From the NCBI GenBank assembly GCA_009733575.1, contig ML769388.1, positions 372,001-436,000 of the forward strand: a stretch of DNA of 64,000 nt. The letters are read 5' to 3'. Source of the DNA: Gymnopus androsaceus JB14. Taxonomy: Eukaryota; Basidiomycota; Agaricomycetes; Agaricales; Omphalotaceae. Under the pieces are notes generated by a model, which worked only from the letters and a program-made list of their open reading frames with translations, made no database searches and was not told the DNA's origin. Shown here piece by piece: positions 47,578 to 59,941 of the stretch (positions are counted from its first letter, which is position 1; the number at the start of each line of letters is the position of its first letter). The translations under genes and the position numbers were made by a program.

Positions 47578-48717
47578 GAGGAAAGGGACAAAGGCAAGGG
47601 AAAGCTGAGGAAAGCTGATGGGGGTGGCGAAAGGACCGCAGATCACAAGCACGCCTTTTTAGCTGGTTGGTTGCGGACCATCGACAATAGCAACCTCGTT
47701 TATACCCTTCGGTGACAGAGGTGGTCGAAGCGATACTATTGCAAGAACAATGGAAACCGAGAATGACACGTTGTTAATATACATGAACGCGAAAGAAGAT
47801 CAATAGAATAGCTTCGATCATGATAATAGAAAAAAACCATCGTCCAAGCGCCGCAACAGTCTCTGTCCATCGCGATATTGAGATGCTATCGTCCAAACTG
47901 CAGAGAATCCCATATCAGGTTCAATCAGCAGCAGTCAGTTGGAAGATGAGCACTGCAGAGGAGCACTAAATCCACAGATATACACCCATTTAGGATTGCC
48001 AGGAACCGCTGTATCTTCGATATCAGAAGCCCTAAATTATATTATATAGTGGATGGCCACAACATACCCTGAAATGATGGATATGGGACAATAGTCCGAG
48101 GCTCTGCTGTGGTTCTTGTTCCCTTATTTGACTTGGCCGAACTGGCCTTGAGGCTCTGAAGGCCTCATTCTTGCGATGTTTGGTGAGATGGCTGAACGAA
48201 TGCAGGCGGTCCCGGTGGCGCTTGCCGACAGGCGCTTCCTTTCTTCAGAGCTGGTCTTCATACTTAGGTTGACAGCAGGTGCGAGGCTTCCAAAAACAAT
48301 CCATCGATTTCAAGACAAATATCTGAAAGAAAACTTTCACTCAATTGCAAGTTCAACAGCATCAGTCAGTGCGGGGCCGTCTCTGCCAGTATTTTGAACC
48401 CTAGGAGCCCGTCATGCACGCTGCATGTCAAAGCGGAAGGAACATAAACGATGGATGGATTGGAGGATGAGTATACAGTATGCGTCAATAAAAAAGGATG
48501 GATCGAGGAACAGAGGTAACAGCGAATGGCCGCAAATGAATGTTATGTTATTTCTGTCGACTAGAGTTAAGAAAGGAAGAATATAGAACAAAGGAGAAGG
48601 AAACGAAGCCGCATAACAGAGTGTATAGATACCACTGATTGATATTCCATCCTCCTTCACCAGGCAGCGCTGTTATAAACTTACAATATAGAAGAAGAAG
48701 AAACCAGATCCGGCCAA
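47578..48717. other. Intergenic stretch
   Basis: About 1.1 kb without recognised gene. A 73-codon frame at 48176-48397 has no domain. An ATTATATTATATAG-like AT-rich box lies near 48035. Confidence 0.45.
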
Positions 48718-49585
48718 TCATTCGGCGACGACCAGTCCACCCATAGCCCTCTGTACGGCGTTCATGGCTTGGTCGACACCGCCAGGTGCACCATTTCCAT
48801 TAACTGCTCGAGATCCTAGGGAGGGATGTCTCACGCCCAGCGCGGCACCCAGCATCCTTTTTCCCGGGTCACCGATTCTAGGACCACCTGCTAGAGAACT
48901 GTAGTCTGCATTGAGACTAGTGGCCAAAATAGCAGGGTCCGAAGGAGGACTGGGGTTGGAGACAGCTTCTCCGAGAGAGGAGCTGATGAGGGAGTTGAGT
49001 GTGGGATGAGAAGGAATGCTAGGCAGTGTCGGGGAAGGCTCCCGACCGGAGGGTTGATATTCTGGAATAGCGACATGCTGCGCTATACTAGCGGTACCGT
49101 TGTGACGGAGACCATTAGTAGGCATCGGGCCAGAAACCGAGCGGTTGGTAGGAAAAACGGAGATGGAGGCGGAACGATTGGTGTGACGAGAAGGATTCGG
49201 GTTGTGCTGACCCCGAGAATTTACTGTCTGAATGACAGTCTGAGCGTCTTCGCCGTCATACGGCCTAATAGAAGCTGTATTTCCAGTGGACGCAGAAGTT
49301 AGGATAGGCGGAGGATAAGCCAAAGTTTGCAGATAGGCTCGTTTAGCTGTAATATCTTGAGTTTTTTGCTCGGAGACATTGGGAAAGCAGTGACTCACCG
49401 ACCGACGCATCCTGAAATACAATTAATAAAGAAGTGTCGTCCCTCCACTTGATCTTGAAGCCTCCGCTCACATTCTCCCATTCTGAGAATGCAGACTGGA
49501 TATCTTTAGTCTTTAATTCCTTTGGGAATCCAGTCAAAAAGAGAATACGCGTGACGGACGCTGAGAGGCCTGCGAGTGAAGCCAT
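48718..49585 (-). CDS. RRM-like domain protein (R3H/Encore-PARN-type RNA-binding fold)
   Basis: The start MASLAGLSASVTRILFLTGF leads to PKELKTKDIQSAFSEWENV and GGFKIKWRDDTSLLIVFQD. Across an intron it continues ASVAKRAYLQTLAYPPP. This compact beta-alpha-beta fold with F..EWE and WRDD.S.L..F resembles the RRM-like domain next to R3H domains in R3HCC1L/SamA-type fungal proteins. A disordered Ser/Pro/Asn-rich tail follows, and the C-terminus KRMLGAALGVRHPSLGSRAV..MNAVQRAMGGLVVAE is conserved-looking. The R3H domain itself is not seen; either the model lacks 5' exons or this is the short form. Confidence 0.6.
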
Positions 49586-50517
49586 TTGCGAAAAGAGGTG
49601 CAAATATAGAAGAGTTGGACGGAAAGCCGGGATGGAGAAGGGTCCTCTGCCAAATTTATTCCACAGACGAGCAGAATTTCAGGAGGAAGTGATGGTAATT
49701 GGAGGTGCCGATATGGGAAAGCTCTGGGAAGAATATTTTAAAACAAGGATATGTATAGAAGGCAAGCGATCCAAAAAGCGAGTGGATTTTGAGAGAAGAT
49801 TATGGTGGTTATTGGCAGAACGAGAAAGAGTCAAAACTCACGTGGGAAGACCAGGTACATCATACGGAAAAATGCACCACATATTATTATGTTCAAGTGC
49901 TAAGTACTACAGGAATAAATGCTTTTAATTTGTACCTTGGACGTACTAGACAGCGAGGCATCAAATCACAGAGTGGACGATAAACTTTTTATCGTACGAA
50001 ACACATAGGGCATCACAACTACATGAAGAGACTACTCGGGCCCACTGGCACGATGAACGAACTAAGCCGCGCACGACCACCTAGCGCCGTCCAATATCCA
50101 GTCGCCATGACATTATTACGCATCAAAGGATCACAGCTGCAGCCTGTCGTTGTCAATGTAACTACTCGCCTGTAGTTCGTGACCGCCATTGACCGTCCAT
50201 CGACTTGAATTTTGGAGAGACCGGTCTCTTGATACGATCCTTGCAACAGCGTAAGTCAAAACCAAGAGTATACTGCTTGAGGGGATATCGATCTTGGCAT
50301 CGGAGAAGGAAAGCTTTCGCAACGAATTTTACATAACTCGGTGAATGGAAAACAGCACCGAATTGCGAGCCTTACCGGGAGTCGGTACTCAATCATCCAA
50401 TGAAAGAGAACCTCATTGGAATGAAAGCGCAACAAAAACTGCGAAGGCGCACAGCTTCTGCATGCGGACAAGTACGATATCGGTATCTATCCGAAGAGTG
50501 CTGGAAAGCTATACTAG
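49586..50517. other. Intergenic stretch
   Basis: Includes a purine-rich segment opposite a shadow open frame (49434-49928) and otherwise no supported coding sequence. Confidence 0.4.
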
Positions 50518-50730
50518 CTAGTGGCGCATGAACGGGCTACGGGCACCACTGATCTGTGAAGCGAGCGTCAAGATGGTAGAGGAAAGATACAGCTCACTAC
50601 ATGCTGCTCGCACGAGGCGTCGAACAATGCCCGTACATCGAACAAATCGTTTGACGATGTCCGTCTCTCTGTAGCCCGGATGCAAGATTGTAACCGCCAC
50701 GGCGGCTTGATCTTTGAAAGTTTGATTCAA
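50518..50730 (-). pseudogene. Short-chain dehydrogenase C-terminal fragment (relic)
   Basis: The frame reads QAAVAVTILHPGYRETDIVK and RFVRCTGIVRRLVRAACSEL. V..LHPGY..TD is the usual SDR sequence after the last Rossmann strand. No upstream catalytic YxxxK or glycine-rich motif is found, so this is at best a fragment. A decayed copy of the same stretch lies at about 53480-53575. Confidence 0.35.
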
Positions 50731-50920
50731 GGGATTTCAGTTGGCTGTTGGTTGATTATCATGGGACTGCGCTGTGGCTCGATCCGCTGAATAAATACGG
50801 TTAATGGGTAGCTAGGCGGAGACTAAGAAGAACATTTACATTGAATTAATGCCAGTCTACTGGTCGATCTTGATTTTCAGAACGTCCAATCGAGGGGGAG
50901 AAACAAACAGAAACCAAGAA
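50580..50920. repeat. Imperfect duplicate of the segment at 53465-53670
   Basis: Two blocks recur in the same order and orientation. AGCTCACTACATGCTGCTC at about 50591 matches AGCTCACGACATGCTGCTC at 53484, and CCCGGATGCAAGATTGTAAC at about 50677 matches CCCGAATGCGAGATTGTAAC at 53539. Further on, GGTCGATCTTGATTTTCAG with CGTCCAATCGAGG at about 50861 matches GGTCGATCTTGATTCTTACA with CGTCCAATCGAGG at 53622. The segment holds the SDR fragment and its flank. Confidence 0.7.
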
Positions 50921-51239
50921 AATATAGATGAAATTAATACCAGTGCAGGGAGGACAGTCAGAATTCCGATAATTTGATGGTTGTGGTCATGGTGGTGCAG
51001 AGAGAAGACGCAATCTTTCAGTTTGCGAGCGTCAAAACACGCGTTTTCAGAGCTCTTTCGGAACTACCACAGTCTTCAGCTATGAAAAATGATAATTCCC
51101 CTAGCAGAAACTCCCGGATTTCGGCATTTCCTCACAATTCTAATTTCTCGCAGGACACATCTGAAAACAGTTGGTTGAACAGGACTCTGTTGTACTTATT
51201 TTTCACGTTCCCTATCTTTGGCCCTTCTTCGCCTCGTAT

Positions 51240-51648
51240 TAGAACTGACTGTAATGCATTTCTTTCAGAGTCAAGTATAGAAAAAGACACTGTTTTGCAA
51301 GCTGTAATTTTTACATACCCTCGAAGCGATTTTGCTGTGGACTTCACTGATATTCCTCTCTTCGTTGAGGACTCTATCACCCTCACCGCTACCGTCTCCA
51401 CACCAACATCTGGTACTTTGGTCATCACCAATAACAGTCAGAATGTCACGGTCTCGATGGATGCCTCCTCCAACTCCAACAGCCTATTGTTGAAGACTTT
51501 GGCTACGACTCGGAATTACCCAGGGAACAGTCACCTAGTGCTTTTGAACGGCATTCAGGTTACACCTGATGACGGCGATATCGATTATTCTGCTCTCTCC
51601 CGATTTCACGGAGTTATGACCATCTCATGGAGACACTGTCGTTACTAA
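51240..51648 (+). pseudogene. Eqolisin (G1 glutamic peptidase) 3' fragment, frameshifted
   Basis: The frame reads YPRSDFAVDFTDIPLFVEDS and TLTATVSTPTSGTLVITNNS, which is the C-terminal half of eqolisins. The catalytic-Glu motif is found only in another frame, as PIVEDFGYDSELP at about 51483, so a frameshift separates the two. No 5' half with signal peptide or the catalytic Gln region is visible upstream. It resembles the second copy at 52419 closely enough to be a duplicate. Confidence 0.65.
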
Positions 51649-51660
51649 ATACTCGCCTGC

Positions 51661-52418
51661 GCTAACCTCCTATTTTACTTACTCATTGGAGCTCCTAGTA
51701 CTTATCCATCGTTACCTAGGCACTCGATTTCAATCAATTCTATCTTTGGTTCGATGCTCTGCATTTCGCTCGATACCGTGCCCATGCTTCATTTCTACGT
51801 CAGCCCAAGAACTACCACCAATAACATAAAAAACTTGCAGCTTCAGTCCCGATCTGATATCTATCGGAAAACATGCCGAATAAATGGAGGGGACATTTCG
51901 GGTGTGGTGGGCAAGAAGTAACTGAGAACCAGCGAAGAACCAGCGAAGTACTTAACAAGGGGACTTAGCGCTCAGCTGCTCAAGCAAGCTTGAGTACATC
52001 AATTTACATTTCAGTGACAAATTTCTTAGTCAACCTTGCATCGGAAAAATACACATTTTATTTTCAATCTAGGTCGAGAATGCACCTGGTCCATTACACT
52101 TTGTTAGTGCTCGGCAATCTAGAAAATTCGATACTTCCTGAAGCAATAGACCTTGTATATTAAAACCCTTGAACCCAATATGCCTGAGTGACGCTGCAAT
52201 TTCGCACCTTGATGAACCACAACAACCAGCAACGAGAAGACGAGACGTAGGTGCTTTGGGTATACGTGGACTCCAGAGATCGAAACTGAAGCCAACCGCT
52301 CTATTTGACTGTCATCGACGGGCCGAGTCTACTTGGATGTTTTACGGAGAAGTTGAAGCCAAATGACCTGAGCTCGAGATATAAGAGCTACGGCTTTGCT
52401 CTAACGTATCTGCCCGCG
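51661..52418. other. Intergenic stretch between the two eqolisin copies
   Basis: No gene recognised. A 65-codon frame at 52169-52366 overlaps the promoter side of the second copy. A short repeat AACCAGCGAAG occurs twice at about 51931-51950. Confidence 0.4.
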
Positions 52419-53314
52419 ATGTTCTCTGTTAGTTTCCTCGTCCAGGCTCTCCTTGCTACCGCTGCCTTCGCCATCCCCACCAACAAGGAGCGCATGGCTG
52501 CCCGCAGAGCACGTCGCGGTCTGGGCCGCCAAAACCAGCCCATGAGCCCCATCACCTCGCAGAAGGCGACCACAAACTTCGCCGTTGAGAAAGAGCTCAC
52601 CTTGAATTGGGCCAGTGCTGTTTTCCAAGTTGCGGATGCTGTAAGTAGTCGAGAATTTTCCATCCTCTGCAGTAACTCACAAATACGCATCGCTTACTGG
52701 CACATTCACCATACCTGTGATCACGAACGACGGCAACGACGTCATGGAATGTGCTGCCGTCTGGGTTGGTATCGACGGTGCCACTTGTCCAACTGCTATC
52801 CTGCAGACTGGTATGGACCTGTGTATTGCCAGTGACGATAAGACAATTTCCCTTGAAGGTAAGCAGATACTTACTTGCCTTTCATGATAAAAAACTCCGA
52901 ACCCGAACACTGAATCTGTTTCTCTCTCTCTCCTTTTCAGCTTGATATGAATTCCTTCTGTAAGTTTTACTTTTTTCAAGCTGCTAGCGATTATATTCAT
53001 TCATCGTATACCCTTGGATCGCCAGCGCTTTTCTTGAGTACATGAATGATTTCCCTCTCTCCGTTGGAGACTCTATCACCCTCACCGTTACCATCTCCAC
53101 TCCGACATCTGGTATTGTGGTCATTACCAATAACAGTCAGAATGTCACGGTCTCGACCAAGGTCTCCTCGAGCTTCTCTGATGCTGAATGGATTGTTGAA
53201 GACTATGGCTATGAATCACCCAAGTGGGGAACATTAACCTTCACTGATGCTTCAGCAACAACTTTGAACGGCACTCGGGTTACACCTGGTGACAGCGGAT
53301 GCGACGGTTGTTGA
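52419..53314 (+). pseudogene. Eqolisin (G1 glutamic peptidase) gene with nonsense codon
   Basis: The start MFSVSFLVQALLATAAFAIP is a signal peptide, followed by a basic propeptide (RMAARRARRGLGRQ) and ATTNFAVEKELTLNWASAVF. After an intron the mature domain has LTGTFTIPVITNDGNDVMEC, AAVWVGIDGATCPTAILQTG, then LE-A-TGA-YEFL, where family members have AWYEW: the Trp codon is TGA at 52943-52945. Downstream are FPLSVGDSITLTVTISTPTS and the catalytic-Glu motif AEWIVEDYGYESPKWGTL. The phase at the first intron also does not match as I read it. Eqolisins are secreted acid peptidases with a Gln/Glu catalytic pair; this copy should be inactive. Confidence 0.75.
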
Positions 53315-53831
53315 TATTGAACTGTTGTCTCGGAGAAAGAAGTGATGACTGCCTCAACTTTCGATGGAGACACTGTCTCTATTAAATACGCTCCGGCGTT
53401 CGGGGGATTTTGAGCAAAGTAACACAATTGATATGTAGACTATATAGAGAGTTAATGAGCATTGAGATGGCAAATGGAAGATAAGCTCACGACATGCTGC
53501 TCAACAACGAACAAATGCTCTTCCTGGTCTCCTCGCAGCCCGAATGCGAGATTGTAACCACATGGTGGCTTAAAAGGTACAACGATTATCGTGGACCAAA
53601 AGTTAAATTAATGTCAGCGTACAGGTCGATCTTGATTCTTACAGCGTCCAATCGAGGCGGAGAAACAAAAAAAGTTCGCTATGTCCAAGCCAGTATAATA
53701 GATTGAACATTGGGCAGTATTAGAAGGAAGCATACGCGAAATAGTTAGAGAACATGGTGGTTCAGAAAGAATCGACGCGAGACCGTGACGCGTTTTTCCC
53801 ACAGCAATTTCTTTCTCTTCTTCCGCTTTCT
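53315..53831. other. Stretch downstream of the eqolisin pseudogene
   Basis: Contains the decayed duplicate (53465-53670) of the segment at 50580-50920 and the 5' flank of the SIKE-family gene. No intact gene. Confidence 0.5.
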
Positions 53832-55254
53832 ATGCATAGTAATAACAACGTAGTGGACACGGAACTCCTCCGAGTATGGCATCTCATCAGCGAACTCAGC
53901 GACCAGCTCGCTCATAACCAGAAAATAACCAAAACTCTACTGGGACAAACGAATGTCTTGAAAGTTGGCCTGCTTTTCTGTTTAAAGATGTAAAAGGTTA
54001 CTGACAAAACCTTCCAGTCGGAGGCCGTGGAATCCAACTCTGGTTTTGCATTGAGAAGAGTAAATGTTGACCTTTCGCAAGGTATGTCGTATCCAGTCTG
54101 CGGTCTCTCAAAACTAACCATTCTTTCAAGAAACTTTTGAATCCGAGCTTGAACGAACGAATGCTCAGATAATTATCGAGAACCAATCTCTAAAGCACGA
54201 AAATAAGCAGCTCAGTATGCTACTCAAGGAATACGAAGGAACTCTGGAGACTATCATGACCAAATTCCGGAACCACTCCGTATGCTACAGATTTTCTGGT
54301 CTTTTCTGGCTTTTAACAGTCTGTTTCTAGCTAGCTGCCCAGCAGCACGAATTAACCTTGACACGACATTATGAAGCCCTCATCCTCGCACGCGAAACGC
54401 AAGATCTCTCCTCAGAACTGGCGTCCTCTGCGAATATGACCGAGTCTCTGCAGCGTATTTCCCGGTATCTGCGTGACTTGTTACTTGCAATGGCTGGAGA
54501 AGACGTTGATCCCGATTCGGCGGACCGTGAGGGCTTTGTAGACCCCGCAGAGCTGTCGGCTATGATTGACGCACTAGCTGGTCCGAGCCAGAGCAACGAG
54601 CAGGACAAGGACAAGGACTCACACTACCCGCAACTCCAGGTCCGAGCCGATTGGGCATTGGAGAGGGAGTGCGAGATAACTAGACTGGAAAAGGAGAATG
54701 AGGAACTGCGAAAGATATTAGGGATTGACCCAGAAAGTATCGCAGCGTCAGGAATGGACATGGAAGCGGAGATACAGCGCATGGACCGCGGTCGACATCC
54801 TCTGCTCAAAGATCGGAGGCGGGAAGGCTCCGGGCATATGTCGACAGGGAGTGGCGAACAGTGGGAGAGGCTTAACAATGTGAACGCCAATAACAATAAT
54901 AACAACCAGATGCATATGTGGGATGCTTCAAAGAATCCGGGAATCAACTTTGGAAACCAGCCACCCCCGCAGTACACCCAGGAGATGACTATGTCTGGCG
55001 GAGCACCCCTCCAGCGCTCGATGGAGCTCCCGACCCTTAGAACGGCTCAAGGAGCAGGCCCGAGGGTGGGGCAACGGTTCGTGCAGCCGCAGCAGCAGCA
55101 GCCGAGGGGCACTTGGGTTTCCGGTGCGGGGAGAGCAGGTCCTCCTTCCTCACAGGGCTCGACTTTGTGGACGAATCAGCCGCACTCTCCTTCGCCTCAG
55201 GTCATAAATGACCGTCCGTGGCCTATTCAGGGCGGGATGGACATAGGTCGATGA
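53832..55254 (+). CDS. SIKE/FGFR1OP2-family coiled-coil protein (STRIPAK component)
   Basis: The start [20 protein letters not shown] leads to [39 protein letters not shown] and [20 protein letters not shown], the conserved N-terminal coiled coil, then [20 protein letters not shown] and KFR. The second coiled coil [20 protein letters not shown] with ILGID is the signature of the SIKE family. The tail is Gln/Pro/Asn-rich ([20 protein letters not shown]). In fungi this family (SCI1 in Sordaria) belongs to STRIPAK, which controls hyphal fusion and fruiting. Upstream in-frame ATG 53754 would add 26 residues. Confidence 0.85.
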
Positions 55255-55458
55255 AAACGCATTCATGTATTCTACGCTGTATTATCTAGATGACACAATG
55301 CTCTCAGTTGGATTCAAAAATACTACTGGTTAGACAAAGGAAACTCTTCGATTTGTTGAGTTCAAGACAGCAGTTAGCAAACTAGTTTTGAAGACACGAA
55401 CTTACCGCTGTCAGTGTCATTTGAAAGGACCGCAAGTAGAACAATTACATTCAAGTTC

Positions 55459-56858
55459 CTACACACATAATTTTAGGTTAGAGGAGTGGCCAGCAGTGCT
55501 CTGCCCATCATTGAGAGTCCATCCATTGAAGGAATCCTGTTGTATGAAGAATGCCTCAACAGTAGGGATCTGCTTCATCATGCGAGATGCGTGCACAATT
55601 ATACTGGCTCCAAGATCTGCTACGGTAGTGGACTTGGAGAAGTCTACTTCCCATGACTTTCCTAGTTCCTCCAAACTCACTACACGGAGTGAAGAAAAAC
55701 GGCAGAGAGATATGAAGAGTTCCTTCGCATCCTGGAAGATCATGAGTAGTTAACTTGACAAGGAAAGTGAAGGCATACAATTTGTACATTTTCACTGCGA
55801 ATAGTCAGCACTGATACATCAGGGAGCAAGGAATGAGCGGCGTGCAGGACTCGCCCAGCTGACCACTGTGAAAAGCAGAGAAAAATTCCACTGACGTGCC
55901 AGTCGCGGAAAGGATCTCTAGCTGATGGTTGTGAACTTGGGCCGCTGCGAGTAATAGCATACATCGTTAATCGGATAGTGTCGGAAAGTCCGTCGCTATT
56001 AATCTTAACAAGAAATTGAGACATAAAAGGGACAGTGGAAGCAGTTAAGAGTTTTGTGGCATGATGGTTGAAAAAGGTGATTTTCTTCAGAGATGGGTGT
56101 ATCTGTACAAAGTCGACCAGCCAAGGTAAAACACTAGGGGAGTCATTATACAGCTGCAGATCAAGTTCGCACAGCCCATTGAACTTTTGGCGTCCAAAAT
56201 ACAGGTTTAGGGGAAAGAGTTCCGAAAAGTACCCGCGTCACCTCCATTCCCCGGGAAAGATATGAATTAAGACTTTGAATAGAGGTGTTGAGATCAAATA
56301 ACGCTCCTTTCAGGACAACTTTAGACAAATCCAATGGGGCGGATTGACTTGGTAGCTCCAGAAACCCCCGGCCGTAGGATGCATTAAGCAACACAGTCGT
56401 GAGGGTCGGATGGCTATTGATAGCAGTGAGCAAGGCCAGGTCAATTTTATTCCCTTCCAGATGGAACTGGGAGAGGTTTATCAAATGGGGAAGAAGGCTG
56501 TATATCATGTTGATTGAGCTCAACGAAAAGTATTCGAGAACAAGTGTTCTGCCAGGTCGTCAGTCAGCCTTTTTTGCATAATTATTCACGCGAGTACATA
56601 CCTGATAGATGTTGCAAAACCATTGTTAGTGGTGCAGTCAGCTATAAGCTTCTTTATCTCGTCTCGTATCATACTGACACGGACATATGCAAAGAGAAAC
56701 GGAATGCATATTCGCCGCCATTGGTGATTAGCCATGGAAAGGGATATGAGCCCATTCCTGGCGTATTTCCATCGAATCCTATCCAGCCCACGTTCGATGA
56801 ACTGCGGTTTAGCAAGGTGCTCTACCACTGCTTGAAGAAGCTCTTCTGGCAACATCAT
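55459..56858 (-). CDS. F-box/LRR-like protein
   Basis: The start MMLPEELLQAVVEHLAKPQF is the F-box (LP.EL...V.EHL), followed by NGLISLSMANHQWRRICIPF. After an intron near 56600 leucine-rich segments run on: NMIYSLLPHLINLSQFHLEG, IDLALLTAINSHPTLTTVLL, LCELDLQLYNDSPSVLPWLV and DFVQIHPSLKKITFFNHHAT. Later exons contain HAAHSLLPDVSVLTIRSENV and DAKELFISLCRFSSLRVVSL. Likely an SCF substrate receptor of the expanded mushroom F-box family. Exon junctions in the C-terminal third are uncertain, as is the exact end. Confidence 0.72.
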
Positions 56859-57433
56859 GGTAGGGAAGAATGTAGAACCATTTAGCGCCCAATGTCAAAG
56901 CTGTGTTTATCATCACTGTCGCCCACGAGTTGGCACGACCTGGAAGCGTTCGATGATAATCAGTGACTGAAGTATTTATATGCAGACGACGTAGACAGCG
57001 CAAAGAACGACCACTACACAAGATATTATACCTCCGCATCTCCACTGGCAGGTACGAGTGCATGGCGTTCGATGACAATCTTTAATAAAGATCTACTTAC
57101 GATTTACAGTGGCCGCCGCGCTTGCATATACCTGGATTCTCCTTGCTTTGATCCCATCTTATCTTCAGCCATCCTCAACTATTCAACGTCCATCCATCTC
57201 TTCAAGCTTCAAGTCTCCTCGCACATGTCCATAAGAAGCTCACAGCTTGGCAGAAACGCATATAATGGCATGTCCGGTTCATGATTAATATCTCTCATAC
57301 TCTCGTACCGGTTGTATCACATTCTGCCATACTAAGAAAACAGGGTGTAGGTTTTCGGTGGAAAATATTAACTAGTAATCATCAATTTGCTTTTCTTTTT
57401 CCCCTCATATAGGGCTTGCCAGCATCAGCGCGA

Positions 57434-59941
57434 TCATAAAATTAATTGCATCCACTCGATAGTTGTCCAGGAAAGACTCAACGGAATCAACCCATCATTG
57501 AACTGTAGCATGTTGGGCGTTGCGGCCGTGTATTCTGGCCACTCAATAATCGTAGGACCGTTGGGGTTAAGGTTCACAGCGAAGTTGATTACACAATCGG
57601 CCACTGTACTCGTTATCAACGACAAAAAGGCAGAGAAAAAGAATTATGAATTACTGTCACCTCCGCCGTAAACGTTCAAAATATCAGTTCCATGTGCCTA
57701 GGGTAATCTTGAATCAAGAGTCGGAGGCTAGAATGTAGTATCTTACTGATCCTAAAACAGGCAGTGACTTCAATCGTTTACTGACTATGGTAATCTGTTA
57801 GAGAGTTGAAATATATAAATCAGATAGTACTCACTGAACGACCAGATTGGCTGCTTTCCACTCAAGCTCCGCAGGAAGAATCGACGAGGAGCTTGGAATA
57901 CAGCATCACCTGTGAATGCAGCAATTCTCTTAAATTCTGGCGTAATAGCGTTCAAAATTCCCGTGTCAAATGGCGAGCCATCCAAAATATTCTCGGGATA
58001 TTGAATTAACGTTTCTGCCAGCTCTGCAGCGGAGATATCCTCAAGGAGCTCGGCCTGGATGTATGTCGCGACTTCGGCATCGGTCCTAGTGCGTTCAACG
58101 CCTTGTTAGACTCTTGAATTAGAGGAAGAAACTTACGTGACATTTATGCTGGAAAGAGAAAATAAAGTTCCCTCATCATCGCAATCGCCTATTCACAGAT
58201 AATCAATATAAGAAACCCCCATGAAATACAAGGGAGATACTTGCCACTAACGATAGGGATAGCTGCTACTTGGCCCTCTCGTACCAATACTTGAGGATCG
58301 GCGGTCAGGAAGACGCCGTCTACACGAGGGAGCCAGGCAAGTTTCAAAGACTAGGCATATAAGCAATTATCTAGAGATATGATACGATTCTTTACCTGAT
58401 ATGCGAAAATACCAGGAGTCTGATTAATCGCATCCACTGTATTCGGAGATTATTACACGGTCGGTCTCCAGTTTCTAGGTTTACCTAGAGTATCATAGGG
58501 AGCATCTATGTAACGAGAATGGTAAGTGCTAGTTGTTGAGAGAGATGAATATACGCACTTCGCAGGCACTCCAAGGTATCACCCGAGTCGCTGCAGCCAC
58601 AAAATTCTACGATGTCATCGTAATCTACGATCAGCAGGTTAACAAGTGGACTTGGTTTAAAATAATGTTACATACACACTTGGCCATCTGTTATGGACCC
58701 CACAGGGATTGGAGAACCTGATTCCATAAAACCTGCACGGAAGAGCCCTTCTGTATCTCCCCCATTAGTCACCATTTGCAAAGCGACAGAAATGGCTCCT
58801 GCGGACTCTCCCCAACTGTATAAAGGTCAAGAACATTCCAAGCAGAGGCGTGGAGTTGAAATAATACACACATAGTGACTTTTTTTGGGTCTCCCCCGAA
58901 ATTTCCGATGTATTTCTGGACCCATCTGAGTGCCTCCCGTTCTGAGAGCAGTCTGTCATGTCACATTCCTTTTAAGAACCCATAGCAATATACTTACGAT
59001 CTTGAAGACCGAGATTCCCAACTCCGGCGTCTGCGACTTCTTGACTGGCCAAGAATCCGAACCCTGTATGCTCAGAATAGTATCAGAGGCGCACCATAGA
59101 AGATTCAGTCAACAGACCTGCGACTCGATAATTCATTGAAACGTAGATCACTGGCTCACCGAGCTCAATGGAACGCTCAACAATACCGCTTCCATCGTAC
59201 CTATTAGTAGGCGTAAATAACATTTAACAGTCACTTTCAATGAAAATATACAGCGAAAACTTACATCGCTGTACCACCAATCTCAAACCCACCTTGAAAA
59301 GTTTTAGCAGAGGGCAATGACATCCTTCAAACATACTTTACCTCCAAATATCCACTAGAAGTAAAGATAATTAATTCCCCTGGACGGAGGTGAGTGAAGT
59401 CTGTTACATACCATTAGAACAGGGAGATTTGAGGTGCTCGTGGCGGTCGATGGCTTGATAACATTGATAGTAAGGCCTACAACAAAATCAGTGAGACTCC
59501 AAACTGATTCGAAAGAAACTCACAATCTTCGGCACTGGTGAATATAAAACCGTACACACTGTTCAGGATGAAGTCAACAGTTTCTGCCGCAAGCCCTGAA
59601 AGATCGGGAAGACCGATGGCTTGTTGGGGGCATGAAGGTCCCATCTCCGTGGCCGAAAATGAGGTATTGTAGGGAGCAATCGGTTGAGGTAGATTGAATC
59701 TAAGACTTCCGGTCCTACAAGTCATGCTCATAATTCAGTACATTCAACGAGGAGAGAGCTTTGTGACATACGGAGGTTCAGCAAAGGGTATGCCCAAAAA
59801 CTCATCGACAGAACCCGACGTTACGCCAGTAACTACAGCAGAATCAAGGGTGACGGTGGGACCGGCTCGCGGAATAAGAGCATTCGGAGAGGCCAGAACG
59901 ATACACGCCTGAAAAGCAATGGCAAGTCCGAGAGCCAGCAT
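57434..59941 (-). CDS. Secreted type-B carboxylesterase/lipase
   Basis: The start MLALGLAIAFQACIVLASPN is a signal peptide. Then come EFLGIPFAEPP, TGSLRFNLPQPIAPYNTS, SEDCLTINV-like (TSAEDC-LTINVIKPSTA), GGFEIGGTAM for the oxyanion loop, and NYRVAGFGFLASQEVADAG with NLGLQDQREALRWVQKYIGN. FGGDPKKVTMWGESAGAISV carries the nucleophile Ser in GESAG. Acid and His residues lie downstream across many small exons (TYHGSDI-type region). The C-terminus WPEYTAATPNMLQFNDGLIP is standard. About a dozen introns. The family hydrolyses esters or lipids outside the cell; the substrate is unknown. Confidence 0.88.

Noticed and set aside
47064..47597. 177-codon minus frame overlapping the Ser/Tyr-rich gene
   Set aside because: The overlapping frame continuous with 46492-47241 has a more plausible acidic, Tyr-rich composition and C-terminus. 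The 177-codon frame is a shadow.
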